Shown here piece after piece: positions 1 to 11,889 of a DNA stretch of 64,000 nt. Positions within the stretch are counted from its first letter, which is position 1, and each line of letters starts with the position of its first letter. The DNA comes from Strongylocentrotus droebachiensis (Eukaryota > Echinodermata > Echinoidea > Camarodonta > Strongylocentrotidae), in assembly GCA_035222895.1 (NCBI GenBank), contig JAVYIG010002724.1, positions 124,001-188,000 on the forward strand, given 5' to 3'. A program made the translations under genes and the position numbers. The notes under the pieces are model-generated. The model was given only the letters and a program-made list of their open reading frames with translations, was not told the DNA's origin and made no database searches.

Positions 1-742
1 TTGTCTCGCAATGTGGTCAATAAGGAATCTAAAAGGTCACGACGTTTCGTATGCTACTGCGATACTTCGTCAGGTGATAAAAACTGTTGTAAGCAAGGGT
101 CTTTTATACTTTACGGGAGGACCGTAAAGCGGTCTAAAATTCGATCGATAATTGGAACAATAACGCCCAATGCCTATTGGTCGACGCACACGGTGATCGA
201 CCAATCACCAAGGCCGCTGGTTCGGCCGCTGGTTCGGCTGATGCACCAGGCCTATTGGCCGACGCATACGGTACTCGACCAATCAACGGGCCGCTGGCTC
301 GGGCCGTCTGCTGAATGGAATCGACCGTTGTTGGCTGGCAGGACGGCGAGTGTCATGGCGGCGTATCGTCCGCATCCAAAATTCGGGGATATCGATCCCG
401 TTGTCTCTAAGTCCTCTAATCAATCGCAAGTTTGGAGTCTCCATTGGAATCGTTGCGTATGATATCAAATCTTTATAAGACAAAGCCCTGTTCTTCATAT
501 CTCTCTTTGGTACTGAGCAGCAAATGTAAATCATTGCTGTGCCATGGCTTGAACACTGGACCTTCATTTTCCTGTCAATACATCAACGAGTACAACCTAC
601 AGATTAAATAGGTCATGGAAATCATATCTCTCTTACATGCAGAGTAGCAAATACAGATACATGACTTTCTAAAACAGACTAAAATGCCATGCTGTGCTGT
701 GGCTTGAAACCATGACCCACTCAAGTCAAGCGTCAAATCCAA
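1..742. other. Left edge: GC-rich tandem duplication, no exon recognised
   Basis: At about 170-305 a segment of roughly 60 bp occurs twice (cctattgg, cgacgca, acggt, cgaccaatca, ggccgctgg), richer in GC than its surroundings. Two similar phrases around tgctgtgccatggcttgaa occur near 536 and 690. The open frame over 1-462 shows no recognisable protein. The remaining FKBP6 exons (TPR) were not found here and should lie beyond the edge. Confidence 0.5.
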
Positions 743-1049
743 TCTGGGGGGTGTTTCACAAAGATCCTAAGTCAAACTTAACTCTAAGTTGGACCTAAAG
801 AGCCATTTGTAGCCTTAAAATAAAATATATTCAAAAGCAAAGATTCAAGTATTCTAGACTTTTTAAAAATTCCACATCAAGAACATGAAATCTCCTTGAT
901 AATAGAAATTATGAATGATTTGAATCAACATTTTATGCTTCTTAAAATAACTTTTACAAAATATTTCAAAGCTGCTCACAGCTTTCCATAATTGTTTAGT
1001 CCAACTTAGAGATAAGTTCAATTTTGGATCTTTGTGAAACATCCCCAGA
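743..1049. mobile_element. Palindromic MITE, GTTTCACAAAGATC family, copy 1
   Basis: The ends are inverted repeats: TCTGGGG...GTTTCACAAAGATC at the left and its complement (gatctttgtgaaacatccccaga) at the right, with further inverted similarity inside (aacttaactctaagttgga versus its complement). No coding capacity. It ends about 20 bp from the splice donor of the last visible FKBP6 exon. A related element lies at 13876-14166. Confidence 0.75.
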
Positions 1050-1069
1050 CGTGGCACCTGCAAACTTAC

Positions 1070-4000
1070 TTGAAGCATTAGCTGGGATCCTGGGAGGGAC
1101 ACCTAGCTTTCCGTAGGCGTGGTCAGGATGAATTAGAAACTTGGACATCTCTCCTGTGCGCATCGTACTTAGAGCGAGGTCCATACCAGGGATAACAGAC
1201 CCTAGAATAGATACATAAAGAGTAATAATAATAATAATAATATTGGATATTTATATAGCGCACATATCCACCATGCATGGTGCTGAAGGCGCTCCAACTA
1301 TTATCCCGGCTCTGCTAGAGTTCCCATAGAAAAGGGGTCTAATACTGAAAAAATAGAGACTTTCACAACATGTAACGTTTGCAAAGTGCAGACGATGAAC
1401 AAATATGTTGATGTATCTCAAAAATTATGAATTTTCAGGTGAGCGAAAAAACTTCCCTATCTCAACAAATTTAGTGCTGTGACACCCTCCTTTCTTTTTA
1501 AAACTGGAATATTTATACAATTTTCAATGTCATTGTTGAAATACAGTAAAATAATTGTTTTTATATTTGAAAATGAGTTACGAGGTTTTTGCTTTTATCT
1601 ACATTGAGATACGAGTTTTTAGTTTTTATTCAAATTGAGATACAAGTTCTTACTTTCAAATCTGAATGAGTTACAAGGATTTGGTTGAATAAGTTACGAG
1701 GATTTGAATACACTAACTTCGGTACTGTTAGGCCGTTTGTGAGTTACAAGAAAAAGGAATTACGTATCTTATGTTACGAGGTTTTGTCAGTGCAGCTTCA
1801 AAGGGGGTTAAAATTACGAGGGTGTTTGTGTGGAATATGTGAAAAAACCGAGACAGGAAGCGTTCTATGGAATTATCAGGTGGTGTCGTAGGCCATTAGG
1901 TACAAAATTATGCAAAAAAATCAAAATCTCAAAAAATTGAGATACAAGGTTTTGTCACCCCACCGACGATATATAATTTATTGAATCAAATTTTGTGACA
2001 ACATCAGAAACCATTCATTTTTATGCCTTTGACACAAAATTGTATAAATATGGGTGTGCATTTGCAGTCATCGTTCATTGTGCATTAGATCGGTCCATAC
2101 ATTTCTTGCATAGTACTGTAGTGGCATCCACTGCATTGTATAACCAAAAGCATTTAACTTACTTACCTAACTTAATCAGTCATATTACTGCATATTTGGA
2201 CCCCTAAAAAATTACAATGCGAAAATCATGATTTACAAATCTTAATAATCTTTACTTCTGAAGAGTACACTATACAATAGACCATTTTTCAGAAACCTGC
2301 CTTCAGCAATTCGCATGCCTAAGCCAGCTGTTCTATTTTTCTTTTTAAAATCATTTTTATAGTCATAGAACAAAAGGTGCATACAATGCATACGCCAGCT
2401 GCTCTATTATTCTTTTGTTTAAATCATTTTTATAGTCATAGAACAAAAGGTGCATAGTATACAATGCATAGAGTCAGTATAAATATTGGATTCATGGTAG
2501 TGAGAAGGTTAACCTACCTGCCCCTAGCTTGCATCTCTCTGGTCTGTTCCTGAGACGCGTCGAGTCGTACGGCTCATCACTGTACTCTACATAGCAATTA
2601 TAATGTACTGGAAACAAACAGAACATCTAAAAGTTATGATTGTATGAATGGCGCTTATATACAATTATTTTATTCAAAATAATTCTGCCTAAGAGAAACA
2701 GTTCTCAAGGAAAATACAAAATACAGTCACCACAGTCTGTTAAATATGGGTGATGTAGGCTTTACTCAATACACCCTTTTACAGTTACAAGAGTGCGCAT
2801 GCGCAAAAATGGGCGCCATTTTAATTTACGAGTAAACAAAGTTATCTATTCGTAATTTAAGATGGTCCCCATGTATTATGTGAGCGCACAGCGCAGGCAG
2901 TGACGCAACAATACATGCGCATCTGAAAACATTGATGACGCAATATTTACGCGCATATTAAAATGGCGGCCTTAACCGTGCAAGGGTGTATTCAGATTTG
3001 CTAAAGCTGCATCTGTTCTCTGGAACTCACTTCCTTCTTAAATGAGAAAGTCAAGATTCCATAGGACAATTCTAAACAGAGCTGAAAATGCATCTGTTTG
3101 CTAAAATGTTACTTTCACTACCTGTAGATGATCTGTTGAGCTGTTTTTTAAAGTAACTTGCATACCGTATATTCAATATTGTCTCGTCTTGATCGTAAGT
3201 GCCGGATATGTAGCGTTATAAAAGAATATATTATTATTATCATAGTATTTACCTGTGAGAGTCATCCCTACGATGGGCAGGGCTCCTGTGCCTTGCTTGA
3301 GGAGGCTCTTGAGAACTTTCCTATCCTTCTCTGGAGTGATATCCTCCATTTTCTTGCCAATCTTCTCAAAAGGGGCCTTCATAACAATCAAAAAGACAAA
3401 CAAACATGAGAAAAGTACAAGTAAACTTTCAAGAATTAGACAAAGAAACAAAGAATTAAAATGTTGGGGCTTATGGAGCATCTGTAATAGAGTTTTTTCT
3501 CACATGAAAGGATATAAAAAGTGATTACCGGTAGAAAATTTCTGCTTCAAGCCTCCAAATCCTGAAAACCTGAATATTGATCTGGGATATTGATAAAATA
3601 ATTATGTGTACGAGCTTGACGCTTTCTGTATTGTAGACAGTTTGAAATGCGAAAACATTTGTAGTGCATCAAAGACTTGTACACCCATTAATGGTATTTC
3701 CACCAAGTCTGGTGTCAGCTTGACCTTCTGCACATGGAAACTGCCAACCCACCATATTTCACTTAGAAATTTGTGTGCACTGCATTTTTTTACATTATAA
3801 CTTCAATTTTCGTTATCCTCTGTGAACTGACAATTTACAATGATCCTACATGAGGGATCTTAATAAATACAATGAATATGAATTTGAAAATTGATAATCA
3901 AAGCTGTCTTTTTAAAATCTAAAATCTAAATTTATGTTGCGTAAAGGTCAATGTCATGGAGTAATATTTGTATTATTAATAACAAAAAGGGGTCATGGAG

Positions 4001-7000
4001 TAATATTTGTATTATTAATAACAAAAAGAAGACACTAAGCCGCACTATGATAGGAAACATGTCTCATATTCATAATATTTTTGATAAAATCAGTGGTACT
4101 GCAAGGCTTACCAGACCCTCATCTTCACCGTCATCTTCTCCCAGACATTCTCTGTTCAGCTGCTTGAAAACTTCTTCCGTTTCAAAGTAGGCATCTGTGT
4201 CTGGATCTGTCAAAGAAAAAAAAGTTGTTTAGAAAAGTACAATCATTATACTCATCACCATCCTCATCCTCATCATCATCATCACCATCATCTTTACCAT
4301 CACCATCATCTTCATCATCGTCCTCAGATTCGTCTTTATCATCATCACTATCACCTTAAATCATAATCATATTCATTACCATCACTATCACCATCATCAT
4401 CATTCCTCCCAATACTTATGAATCAGGCCTAAAGGTGAAAAAAAAATGCACTGAGTTTGGGGCAGGCAGTATTTTAATGGCACAATTTAGACAATTACAA
4501 CAAGCTATTCGGAAAAAACAGAAACAATTAAAATATTTAGTTCATTACCAAAATCAGTATTCTATCCACTAATTCAGTGCAAAATTTCATAGAAAGCGTG
4601 CATTAAACATGATCAAATCAGTTCATACCTGTTAATTCTTTTGGAGTCTTGATTTCAAATTGAGCACCGCTTTCACTCTGTAAATCATTCAACACAAGTC
4701 CTTTATTCAGCTCCACTGTCACCTGGTCATACTGAGAAATTTATGGAAGAAATGAAAAGAAAAAGAGGATGTCAGATCTGTATAGCTTTTGTTCTTTAGG
4801 CCATGTAAAATTGATTTCATGTTGATCGGCCCCGCCCGCTTCCTTTTTGGGGGCCGCCTCCTATTTTTTGTTATTTGTTATTTGTTTTTTTTTGTTTTTG
4901 TTTTTTGTTTTTTTTTTAATTTGTTTTGATTTTTTTTTTTTTTGAAAGAAAAAAAACATGAAAAACACTGCTAAAATGGCTCTATTTCTGATTTAAAAAA
5001 AAAAAATTGTCGGCGGCCATCTTGAAAAAAAATAGCCTCGACTGTCAGGGAAAATGTATCGAGCGGCCATTTTGAGCGGCCATTTTGAAAAATATCAAAT
5101 ATCAAATAACATGGTACACCCTCCTCCTCTTTTTCAAAAAATCCGGACGATCAACATGTAATCAATTTTACATGGCCTTATCTTTTGGGTCATGTCATGG
5201 GGATTTGATCATGAATTAACCCTGCATGACAAGCAACTTTACATTTTGTTTTCCCCTCTGCATACTGCCATACTGGTTTATCATCTTATTCCCCCTTTGT
5301 CACTCAATTGTTTTTCTTGTTAAGTATGTATCCTTTGTATTTTATAATGTACATTATATTGTATTTGCACATTTTGTAGATCTATATTTGAACCGGAAAT
5401 TGGAAAACCAATGAAATGTCATTGGTCATAATCATTGAACTTGTCGGTGTAGATCATGTGGAATTTTTTTGATATAAGCCACTAGTTCAATCGTATTTTA
5501 TATTATCCATACATGTACATGTATATCGCAAGCAGAACATTATTTTACGACAAAATAATAAATATGGCTGAGTTTGTGAGCACCGGTAAACGTTTTAAAT
5601 CAAATAAGCAATTAGTTTTCATCGTATTTGGTCGAATGAGAGAGAAACACTAGCATTAAAAATTAATGCTACTTTGCTATAGTGTTTCTCAGTCATTCAA
5701 CCAAAAACGATGAAAACTTAATTCGAGTTAGTATCGCGCGCACGCTGGATAATGAATATGCATGAAGTGTGACGCATCCTTTGACTCGGCCACGTCCCAG
5801 ACGTCTACTACTGTGCCGCTCTTTGTATGCTATCCCATCGATATCGAGCTTCAAAAAAAATGTGTGCTATTTTAGTAGATTCTAGATTTGTTTATCGTAA
5901 TTTTCTAAAAGACTTAATTTTCAGAATATGTAGAACCAAGAATCAAGATAGGTAGAAGAGTTGGCGCTAGTGTAGTTCAGTATCCATTATTTTAGCAGTT
6001 TAATATCTATTCTTAGCCAATGAATTTTAGCCCAATTTTTTACTAATTTTAGTCGGAATCATATATTGCATTTTCCACCTGAATTTGGATCACATATCCG
6101 ACATCGGGAAACCTTCGTTTAGGGCTTCGATGTCGACGTCGTCGCTCAGTACCATCTCTACGCTGTAGTCCTGCACCTCAAACTGAAGCTATCAGTCCAA
6201 AATTATGCAGACTTCTCGTATGCGCGATACCATAAACCATACGAAAAGTCTGCATAATTAATTTTGTACTGATACTGATAGCTTCAGTTTGAGGTGCAGG
6301 ACTACAGCGTAGAGATGGTACTGAGCAACGACGTCGACATCGAAGCCCTAAACGAAGGTTTCCCGATGTCGAATGTGATCCAAATTCAGGTGGAAAATGC
6401 ATGATTATGATTAAAATTAGTTAAAAATTGGGCTAAAATTCCTTTGCTAAGAATGCATGGATATTAAACTGCTAAAAAAATGGATACGGAACTACACTAG
6501 CGCCAGCCACAGGTCATTCAATCATGGGTGTGTACATACACAAGAGTCAAAATGTTTTAATCTTGGTATCTATTTAGGAGAGAGTCTCCCATTTGTACAC
6601 CTATTTCATTGAGTTACATTTGCTGCAAAGGGATTAGCTCACCTCAAAATATAATTAGAGGTCTATAAACAGATTAGGCCTAGATCTACACTCTAATTCT
6701 AAGCAGATTTCTCATGTAACATTACTCCTTTTGACTTTTGTTTTTGTAAGAGTTTTTGTTATGATCCACTAACAAAACCAATGTGCTCCTCACCTGCATG
6801 CTGCACCTCCGATTGCCAAAAATTGGCGCTCCAATTAAGCAGCCAAGATCGCTGGATCATATTGGAGCGAGCGAAGGCTCCGAGCTACCCGTATATGTTA
6901 ACTCCAGGGAGCTCCCCCGCCGAGGGTGTGGGCGGCGGAGCTCGCCGGATTTACCCGTACGTGTGCATGCTCATAAATCAGTGCAAATGGTCTCATAATT

Positions 7001-7166
7001 TAAGCACAAACCCTTTTTCATGATTTTATTTGATACTTACTGTTTCAAAGTCATCAGCATCATCGTATTCGGCGCGTTTAGCCGTAACTGGCTCAGGACT
7101 TTCTAATTCCATGACTCGACTTCGGATGAGGACTTCTTCAACTTGATTGAGATCAGCTAGGCCCAT
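1070..7166 (-). CDS. FKBP6: FKBP6-like inactive peptidyl-prolyl isomerase, 5' six exons (3' end outside window)
   Basis: Coding exons in order: 7041-7166, 4629-4731, 4112-4206, 3253-3376, 2518-2607, 1070-1201. All have GT-AG borders and the phases join without a break, giving 223 codons plus one base. Start is the ATG at 7166 (MGLADLNQ), with no in-frame ATG just upstream. Residues 1-108 are acidic and family-variable. About 110-149 match the FKBP6 pre-domain helix (FEKIGKKMEDITPEKDRKVL). 150-223 are the FKBP fold (VHYNCYVEYSDEPYDS, then HAYGKLGVPPRIPAN). The conserved pocket Trp of active FKBPs is Met186, as in vertebrate FKBP6, so isomerase activity is probably lost. Known family role: an HSP90-binding TPR co-chaperone needed for piRNA loading in germ cells (Drosophila relative: shutdown). 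The TPR exons would lie left of position 1. Introns hold MITEs and a trinucleotide repeat. Identification is firm; the N-terminus is less certain. Confidence 0.87.
1202..2517. other. FKBP6 intron with degenerate repeats
   Basis: 1215-1320 has an (AAT)n tract followed by tttatatagcgc and aggcgct motifs, the style of a common marine-invertebrate interspersed repeat. 1540-1950 is built of degenerate repeats of GAGTTACGAGGTTTT type. 2314-2390 and 2391-2473 are two direct copies of a segment of about 75 bp ending in aacaaaaggtgcata. No exon seen. Confidence 0.5.
2767..2993. mobile_element. MITE-like inverted-repeat element in FKBP6 intron
   Basis: Begins AATACACCCTTTTACAG and ends with the complement (gcaagggtgtatt). 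Subterminal gggcgccattttaat and attaaaatggcggcc are also inverted. Unusually rich in gcgcatgcgc for its context. No coding capacity. Confidence 0.6.
3377..4111. other. FKBP6 intron; 40-bp direct duplication
   Basis: Segments at about 3952-3990 and 3991-4029 are near-identical direct copies (gtcatggagtaatatttg through taacaaaaag). Nothing else recognisable. Confidence 0.5.
4248..4405. repeat. ATC/CAT trinucleotide microsatellite
   Basis: Imperfect runs of atc/cat with cct interruptions inside the FKBP6 intron between 4206 and 4629. Confidence 0.85.
4798..5179. mobile_element. Inverted-repeat MITE with internal T-rich tract
   Basis: Terminal inverted repeats of about 30 bp: aggccatgtaaaattgattt... 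at the left and its complement ending ttttacatggcct at the right. The inside has long T-runs (about 4860-4945) and repeated gcggccattttga. Located in FKBP6 intron 1. No protein. Confidence 0.7.
5611..5722. repeat. Imperfect hairpin with arms of about 45 bp
   Basis: ttagttttcatcgt...gagaaacacta pairs with tagtgtttctca...acgatgaaaactta; the loop contains gcattaaaaattaatgc, itself palindromic. Could be a short MITE or a hairpin-forming transcript; no evidence for a microRNA. Confidence 0.6.
5962..6505. mobile_element. Foldback element with arms of about 260 bp
   Basis: Starts TGGCGCTAGTGTAGTTC and ends with the complement gaactacactagcgcca. The arms pair almost throughout (for example gacgtcgacatcgaagccct near 6330 against agggcttcgatgtcgacgtc near 6120), leaving a loop of only about 15 nt around 6224-6238. 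Within FKBP6 intron 1. No credible coding sequence; the apparent minus-strand open frame is arm sequence. Confidence 0.8.
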
Positions 7167-7420
7167 GCATGCTCGATGCGTGTGAATTTGGGGGCTTTAC
7201 GGGGAAATCCCCATGGACGCACGCCTTATGTTTGCCGCGCTTGACCAAGCGGTGGAAGACCAAGCACTGACCAGTGGGTGGAAGCCGATGGTGGAAGCCT
7301 GCTAGCTTCCGATTGGTCCGCGCTTGCTAAATGCAATGGCGACCTAGCTCGTGCGTCCCATACAACTGAGTTTTAAACACCTCCTGAAAAACAAACCCTG
7401 TGTAGACTTCCAAGAAAAAA
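7167..7420. promoter_or_regulatory. Upstream flank of FKBP6 (probable promoter/5'UTR)
   Basis: Immediately upstream of the FKBP6 ATG and clearly more GC-rich than the surrounding DNA, with gcggtggaag/gtggtggaag direct repeats and CpG dinucleotides. No TATA box seen. Assigned by position only. Confidence 0.35.
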
Positions 7421-7446
7421 CGGATTACAAAAATTATCGTACAAGC

Positions 7447-7618
7447 TGCAAGCAAGTGAAAAAGAAGAAGAAGCAGAAGAAGAGGAACGTAGGAAGGAGA
7501 AGAAGAGGAATGTAGGACGGAGGAAGAAAGACGAAGAAGTAGGAGAAGGAGAAGAATTTAGTAGAAGAGGAATGGGAGGAAGGAGAAGAAGAAGATGGAG
7601 AAGAAAAAGAACATTTTA
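7447..7618. repeat. Purine-rich (GAA/AGG)n tract
   Basis: About 170 nt almost entirely A and G on the plus strand (aagaagaagaagcagaagaag style), upstream of FKBP6. A simple low-complexity tract. Confidence 0.85.
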
Positions 7619-8375
7619 AGAAAAATAATGCCACTGATCAAGTATATAGTCTTCAGCCTGAATGTACTTTCAGACACTCGTTCGTTCGTACACAGAATAT
7701 CAAGGAGTACATCATCTAGATAGGAAGATCCTTAATAAGCCAACTGATTGTCTATCATCGAGCTCACGGAAGCACCGTTAGGGGACTTGTAGATAGGACA
7801 ATCATCAATTCAATTCATGCATGCAATATATTACTGCAGGGTTTGGGATTTGTTGCAACTGACTAGCCATCAGTAAATTAATAAATTAATACAGTACAAT
7901 CAACTAAACTCCATGGAAGAGTCGGCCCCATATTAGCTGCTCATGATAAAGCCTTGCCCCTCATAAAAAAAGAAGAAAAAAAAGAAACTTACCTGGGAGC
8001 AAGAATATGTCATTCCTCACATATCATGATAATAGCAGATATTCACCAAACGTACTCATAATGTGACTCAACGTTTTAAAGGAAGAAGCAAGATATATAT
8101 CATTTTTGTTATAATCTTTTATTAAAGAACAAGAGTAAAAACATGACATGTACAATTAACATGCAGCAAAGTAGCCTCATCTAAGCCATAGGCAACAACA
8201 AAATAAAGGGGAAAAGAAAGGTTACAATGCGTTTTTACATAATTAATTCATTTTTATCTCTAAGGTTAATCTCTTTTCTTTACCTGATCCATGTGACTCT
8301 TGTTATGTATTCACTGATTTTTCTTTGTCTTTGCAGGATAAACAATAATAAAATCTTTCTTTAAAAATGTGAGAC

Positions 8376-9513
8376 TTTCTACTTGTGCATTTACTGATAT
8401 GCAATAAATTTGGCCAAGATTGTTTTTGATTCAGCAAAAGTTAAAGTAACAACAATTTGCATTGATTACAATTTGCAACTTAAAGTGATAGTTGAGTATT
8501 GGTATTTAGAGAGAGTACAGTTTTGGTCAAATTGAATGTTAATAACCAAAACCTGCACTATGCTCAAAAAGGTATAGCCTACAAATGATTACAATCGACT
8601 TAGTAATAAGCTTGTTAACAATTAAAAAGAGCCATTAACCTACATGAGGACATTCTCTAAGAAGTAGTTGGTTTCAACCATTTTTATTAATAAAATTGTG
8701 CATGTTGTGTTTTAGAGAGATCATCAACAACTATTAAAAAAGTGTAAGCATTTTTTTGTCTTTCAACGGCTCGTTCAAAATTATAGAATATTTGTGGGGC
8801 CCCACAAATATTAGAAATGGTTACATTAATGGATATTTCAGCCGTCTCTGAACCGATTTTGTCATTTAAATTGTATGATCTTTCAAATTTGACACTCAGT
8901 TTTTCATTATCTCACAAAAAATTATTTTGAGTAGCGCCCTCTATACCAAAACTCAACTATCCCTTTAATCATCATGTAATTAAAGTATATGGTTTCAGGG
9001 TGATGTATACATACATGATGAGACTAAGAACAAGATAAAGAAATGTGTTTGAAGTGAAAGTTTATCCAACAAAAATTCATTTCTATAAAAGCAAAAAATT
9101 AAATAAATTTGGAGAAACGGTCTTGAGGAAAATCTAGTTGAAGATACACGGTATAATATATATAAATATATTTGTTTGTATTACCGGTATATAGATATAT
9201 ATCTTTCTACTTGTGCATTTACTGATATACAATAAATTTGGCCAATACTGTTTTTGATTCAGCAATAGTTACAGTAACAACCATTTGCATAGATTACCAT
9301 TTGCATGTAATTTAAGTATTCGGTTTCAGGGAAATGCATACATAACCATATAATGTATATATCTAGACTCAGTTGACTTATAACTCTCATAAGACCAAGA
9401 ACAAGATAAAGAAATATGTTTGAAGTGAAAGTATATCCAACAGTAATTCATTTCAGTAAAAGCAGAAAATTAAATAATTTAGAGAAAGTCTGAGGAAAAT
9501 CTGGTTGAAGATA
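8376..9513. repeat. Direct duplication (8376-9148 and 9204-9513), first copy interrupted by a MITE
   Basis: tttctacttgtgcatttact through ttggccaa...gattcagcaa, and later ggtttcagg...tgaggaaaatct, occur twice in the same order. The second copy lacks the 481-bp element at 8484-8964, so it is a natural empty site. Copies are diverged by scattered substitutions. Confidence 0.75.
8484..8964. mobile_element. TTAA-inserting MITE
   Basis: Terminal inverted repeats AGTGATAGTTGAGTATTGG and AGGGATAGTTGAGTTTTGG (17 of 19 match), flanked by TTAA at 8480-8483 and 8965-8968. The neighbouring duplicate lacks it. TTAA duplication is typical of piggyBac and Kolobok families; no transposase is present. Confidence 0.8.
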
Positions 9514-10571
9514 TATACTTGTGTGTATATATTATTTTCTTCAAAGTGATAAAACAAGAAAAACTGTTTTAAAAAATAAAATAAAAAATAAAAAATTACT
9601 CTCTACTATATGCTTTGGACACAAAACTTCCTACATACCTATTAATGTCTATGGAAGATTTCTTAATAGACATGTCATTTGAAACGTGTCCTTTTTTTTC
9701 CCTCTCCAAATCAATCCATGCCCTCACAAACAATCATTGAAGAGGAACATGTTTATCTGATCTGAAAGAAGCAGAAATGGACAGCAGAGTGCAGCCATTT
9801 TGTGAAGTGACTGATCAGCCAAGCTTCAAGAATCTATTACTTTCTTATTCTCCATTGGAATATTCCCAAACGTCAACTGATCTCTATCCATCTTTATCCG
9901 CACTTATTCTCAAAATCTTACACTAAAAAATAGTGACATGAGTAAAGGTCTATAGCTACGCCTGTCTAAGGCAAGATGTAAGAGCACATGCTCAAGCACA
10001 CAGTATTTCTACATCACAAAATAAATAAAGACTTGTTTCGCTTCAGTGTAAAAATATATGAAAGCAGTATAATGTATTGTACATGTACTATTGTATAAGG
10101 CTATAACTTGCTAGGATACTGAGGTGTGTTGAATATATAGCTTGATAAAATTGCTTTGTAATATTTCTGTCAGTTTTGGTATATAACAGGGATATATTCT
10201 CTTGTTGCATTGAAATATATTCTAAACACATTGTAATGCAATGCAAGGAAATGTATACCTCTTTTTCCAAATTGTTTGAATGGTACAAATCATGAGCAAA
10301 GATAGATTTAACTTAAAAAATAGTTGATAGTCACACACATACTGTTTTTTGTCAATTTACCAGAAGTTTCATATAAAAGCAACAAATTACTTTACAATAA
10401 GTTGTTTTCCCCAATGAAAGAAAGCTTGGTATCTTGTCATGCACAAAGAACACAAACACAAAAGAACAACATATAGTATTTTCTCCTGTACCTGATTGAA
10501 CCAAAGCATGTATGTCAAACAGTAATACAGTCCCTACAACGACCTTGAGATATATTTCCTGTTTGGAGCCA
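9514..10571. other. Intergenic, nothing recognised
   Basis: AT-rich DNA between FKBP6 and the 3' end of the ADAD1-like gene. No gene, RNA or structured repeat seen. Confidence 0.4.
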
Positions 10572-10623
10572 GAAGGGTGTTAACTAGTATACCCTAACAC
10601 AGAGTTAACGCCCTTTTAGCTTT

Positions 10624-10783
10624 GGGCCCTGTTGCATAAAAATTTCCACTGATTGTAACTTTACCATCAATGGCAACTACCATGGTAACAGGGCTCAACA
10701 GCCAATCAAAATCAAGGTTTCCATGGTAGTTACCATTGATGGCAAAGTTACCATCAATGGTAAGTTTTGTGCAACACGGCCCC
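10624..10783. mobile_element. Palindromic MITE, GGGCCCTGTTGCA family
   Basis: Ends gggccctgttgcataaaa and its complement-like ttttgtgcaacacggccc. The interior has nested complementary blocks (taccatcaatgg, ccattgatgg, accatggtaa, ttaccatggt). A smaller hairpin (agggtgttaac/gttaacgccct) lies just left at 10572-10621. Confidence 0.7.
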
Positions 10784-11235
10784 TGAACAGAAAATATTCA
10801 CATTAGAGACTTTTACAAATGTTAAGTCAACTTGAAGTCTTCTTTATAATCCCTGGAATGTACATTTTCTTAGCCTTGTAAGCATGAAACCCTTTTGCAC
10901 AATAAACATGGCTTATTTAATGAACAAATAGCAGAATACTATATGTAGTGTAGCAACTAAATTACAGGCTCTTTCATCTTTGCATCTCTAGTATGTTTGA
11001 AATTTTGAGATTTTTTTCTTCTACATTTGATCACTTTAAACACAACATTTCTGCTAGATAAGGCACTTAAAACCAACTTCAGCCTCTTGCCTCTAGTTCC
11101 CCTCATATCAACTTCATGATCTCCAACTCTAAACCCTTACAAAATAAAAAAATCTGAAGAATTGTGTTCACCTCTATAACCCATCAACAGAATAGAACAA
11201 AACTCATCCAACTACCGTATATAAACCCTTCAAAA

Positions 11236-11690
11236 TAAGTTTGAAAACTCAAGTTTGATCGATTACATCTCTCTTTGTTATGGGATAATTATCACTTTGT
11301 TTATGGAAGTATCATTAGAAAGAACTTTTTTTTTTCTTTAAAATGATATCAGATTTTGCAGCCACGGAATGAACATTAAATCAGAATAATGGGCCAGATC
11401 AAAAATTTAAAGTTGCAAAATGCAGTGGTAAGCACTGGTATTGTTATGTAGTACACTACACGCATTAAGGAAAGAAGAATGCACAGCCCAATAAGAGCTA
11501 TACATTTGGCAACTTTTTACTTTTCACTTTGCTCCTTTTTTTATGTAATGCCCATTCCATGACTGAAAATCAGAACAAATGGGATATCATATTAAAGAGA
11601 AATAAAAACACTTTCTAATGATACTAAACATGGCAATGAATATACGCCATAAGAGAGATATAATCAATCAAACCTTAGTTTCCCAACTTT
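11236..11690. mobile_element. Foldback element downstream of ADAD1
   Basis: The left arm aagtttgaaaactcaagttt...acatctctctt pairs with the right arm aagagagatataatcaatca...tcccaacttt. Pairing continues inward (gtatcattagaaag, gatatca, atggaatg) for roughly 150 bp per arm. It sits 200 bp beyond the ADAD1 stop and may overlap its 3'UTR. Confidence 0.75.
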
Positions 11691-11889
11691 CTTTGTGTGG
11701 AGAGGTTTAGTTTTGATATGAACTTAAAATCTCCTGGTACTTTCCAGGAAGATAGTCCTTAAGTGAAAGACAGCTATTCTGAGTTGAAGTCTATCAAACT
11801 GCATGATGCTAGACACCATCTGTTTCTCTCTCTCTCTCCTCAGACTCTAGCATGTTATTGAGAACTTGAGAAGTGTCTCATGATATGAT

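Noticed and set aside
1-462. 153-codon open frame at the left edge
   Set aside because: Overlaps an internal GC-rich duplication, open at its 5' end, with no recognisable domain.
6178-6402. 74-codon minus-strand frame
   Set aside because: Falls within an arm of the foldback element at 5962-6505.
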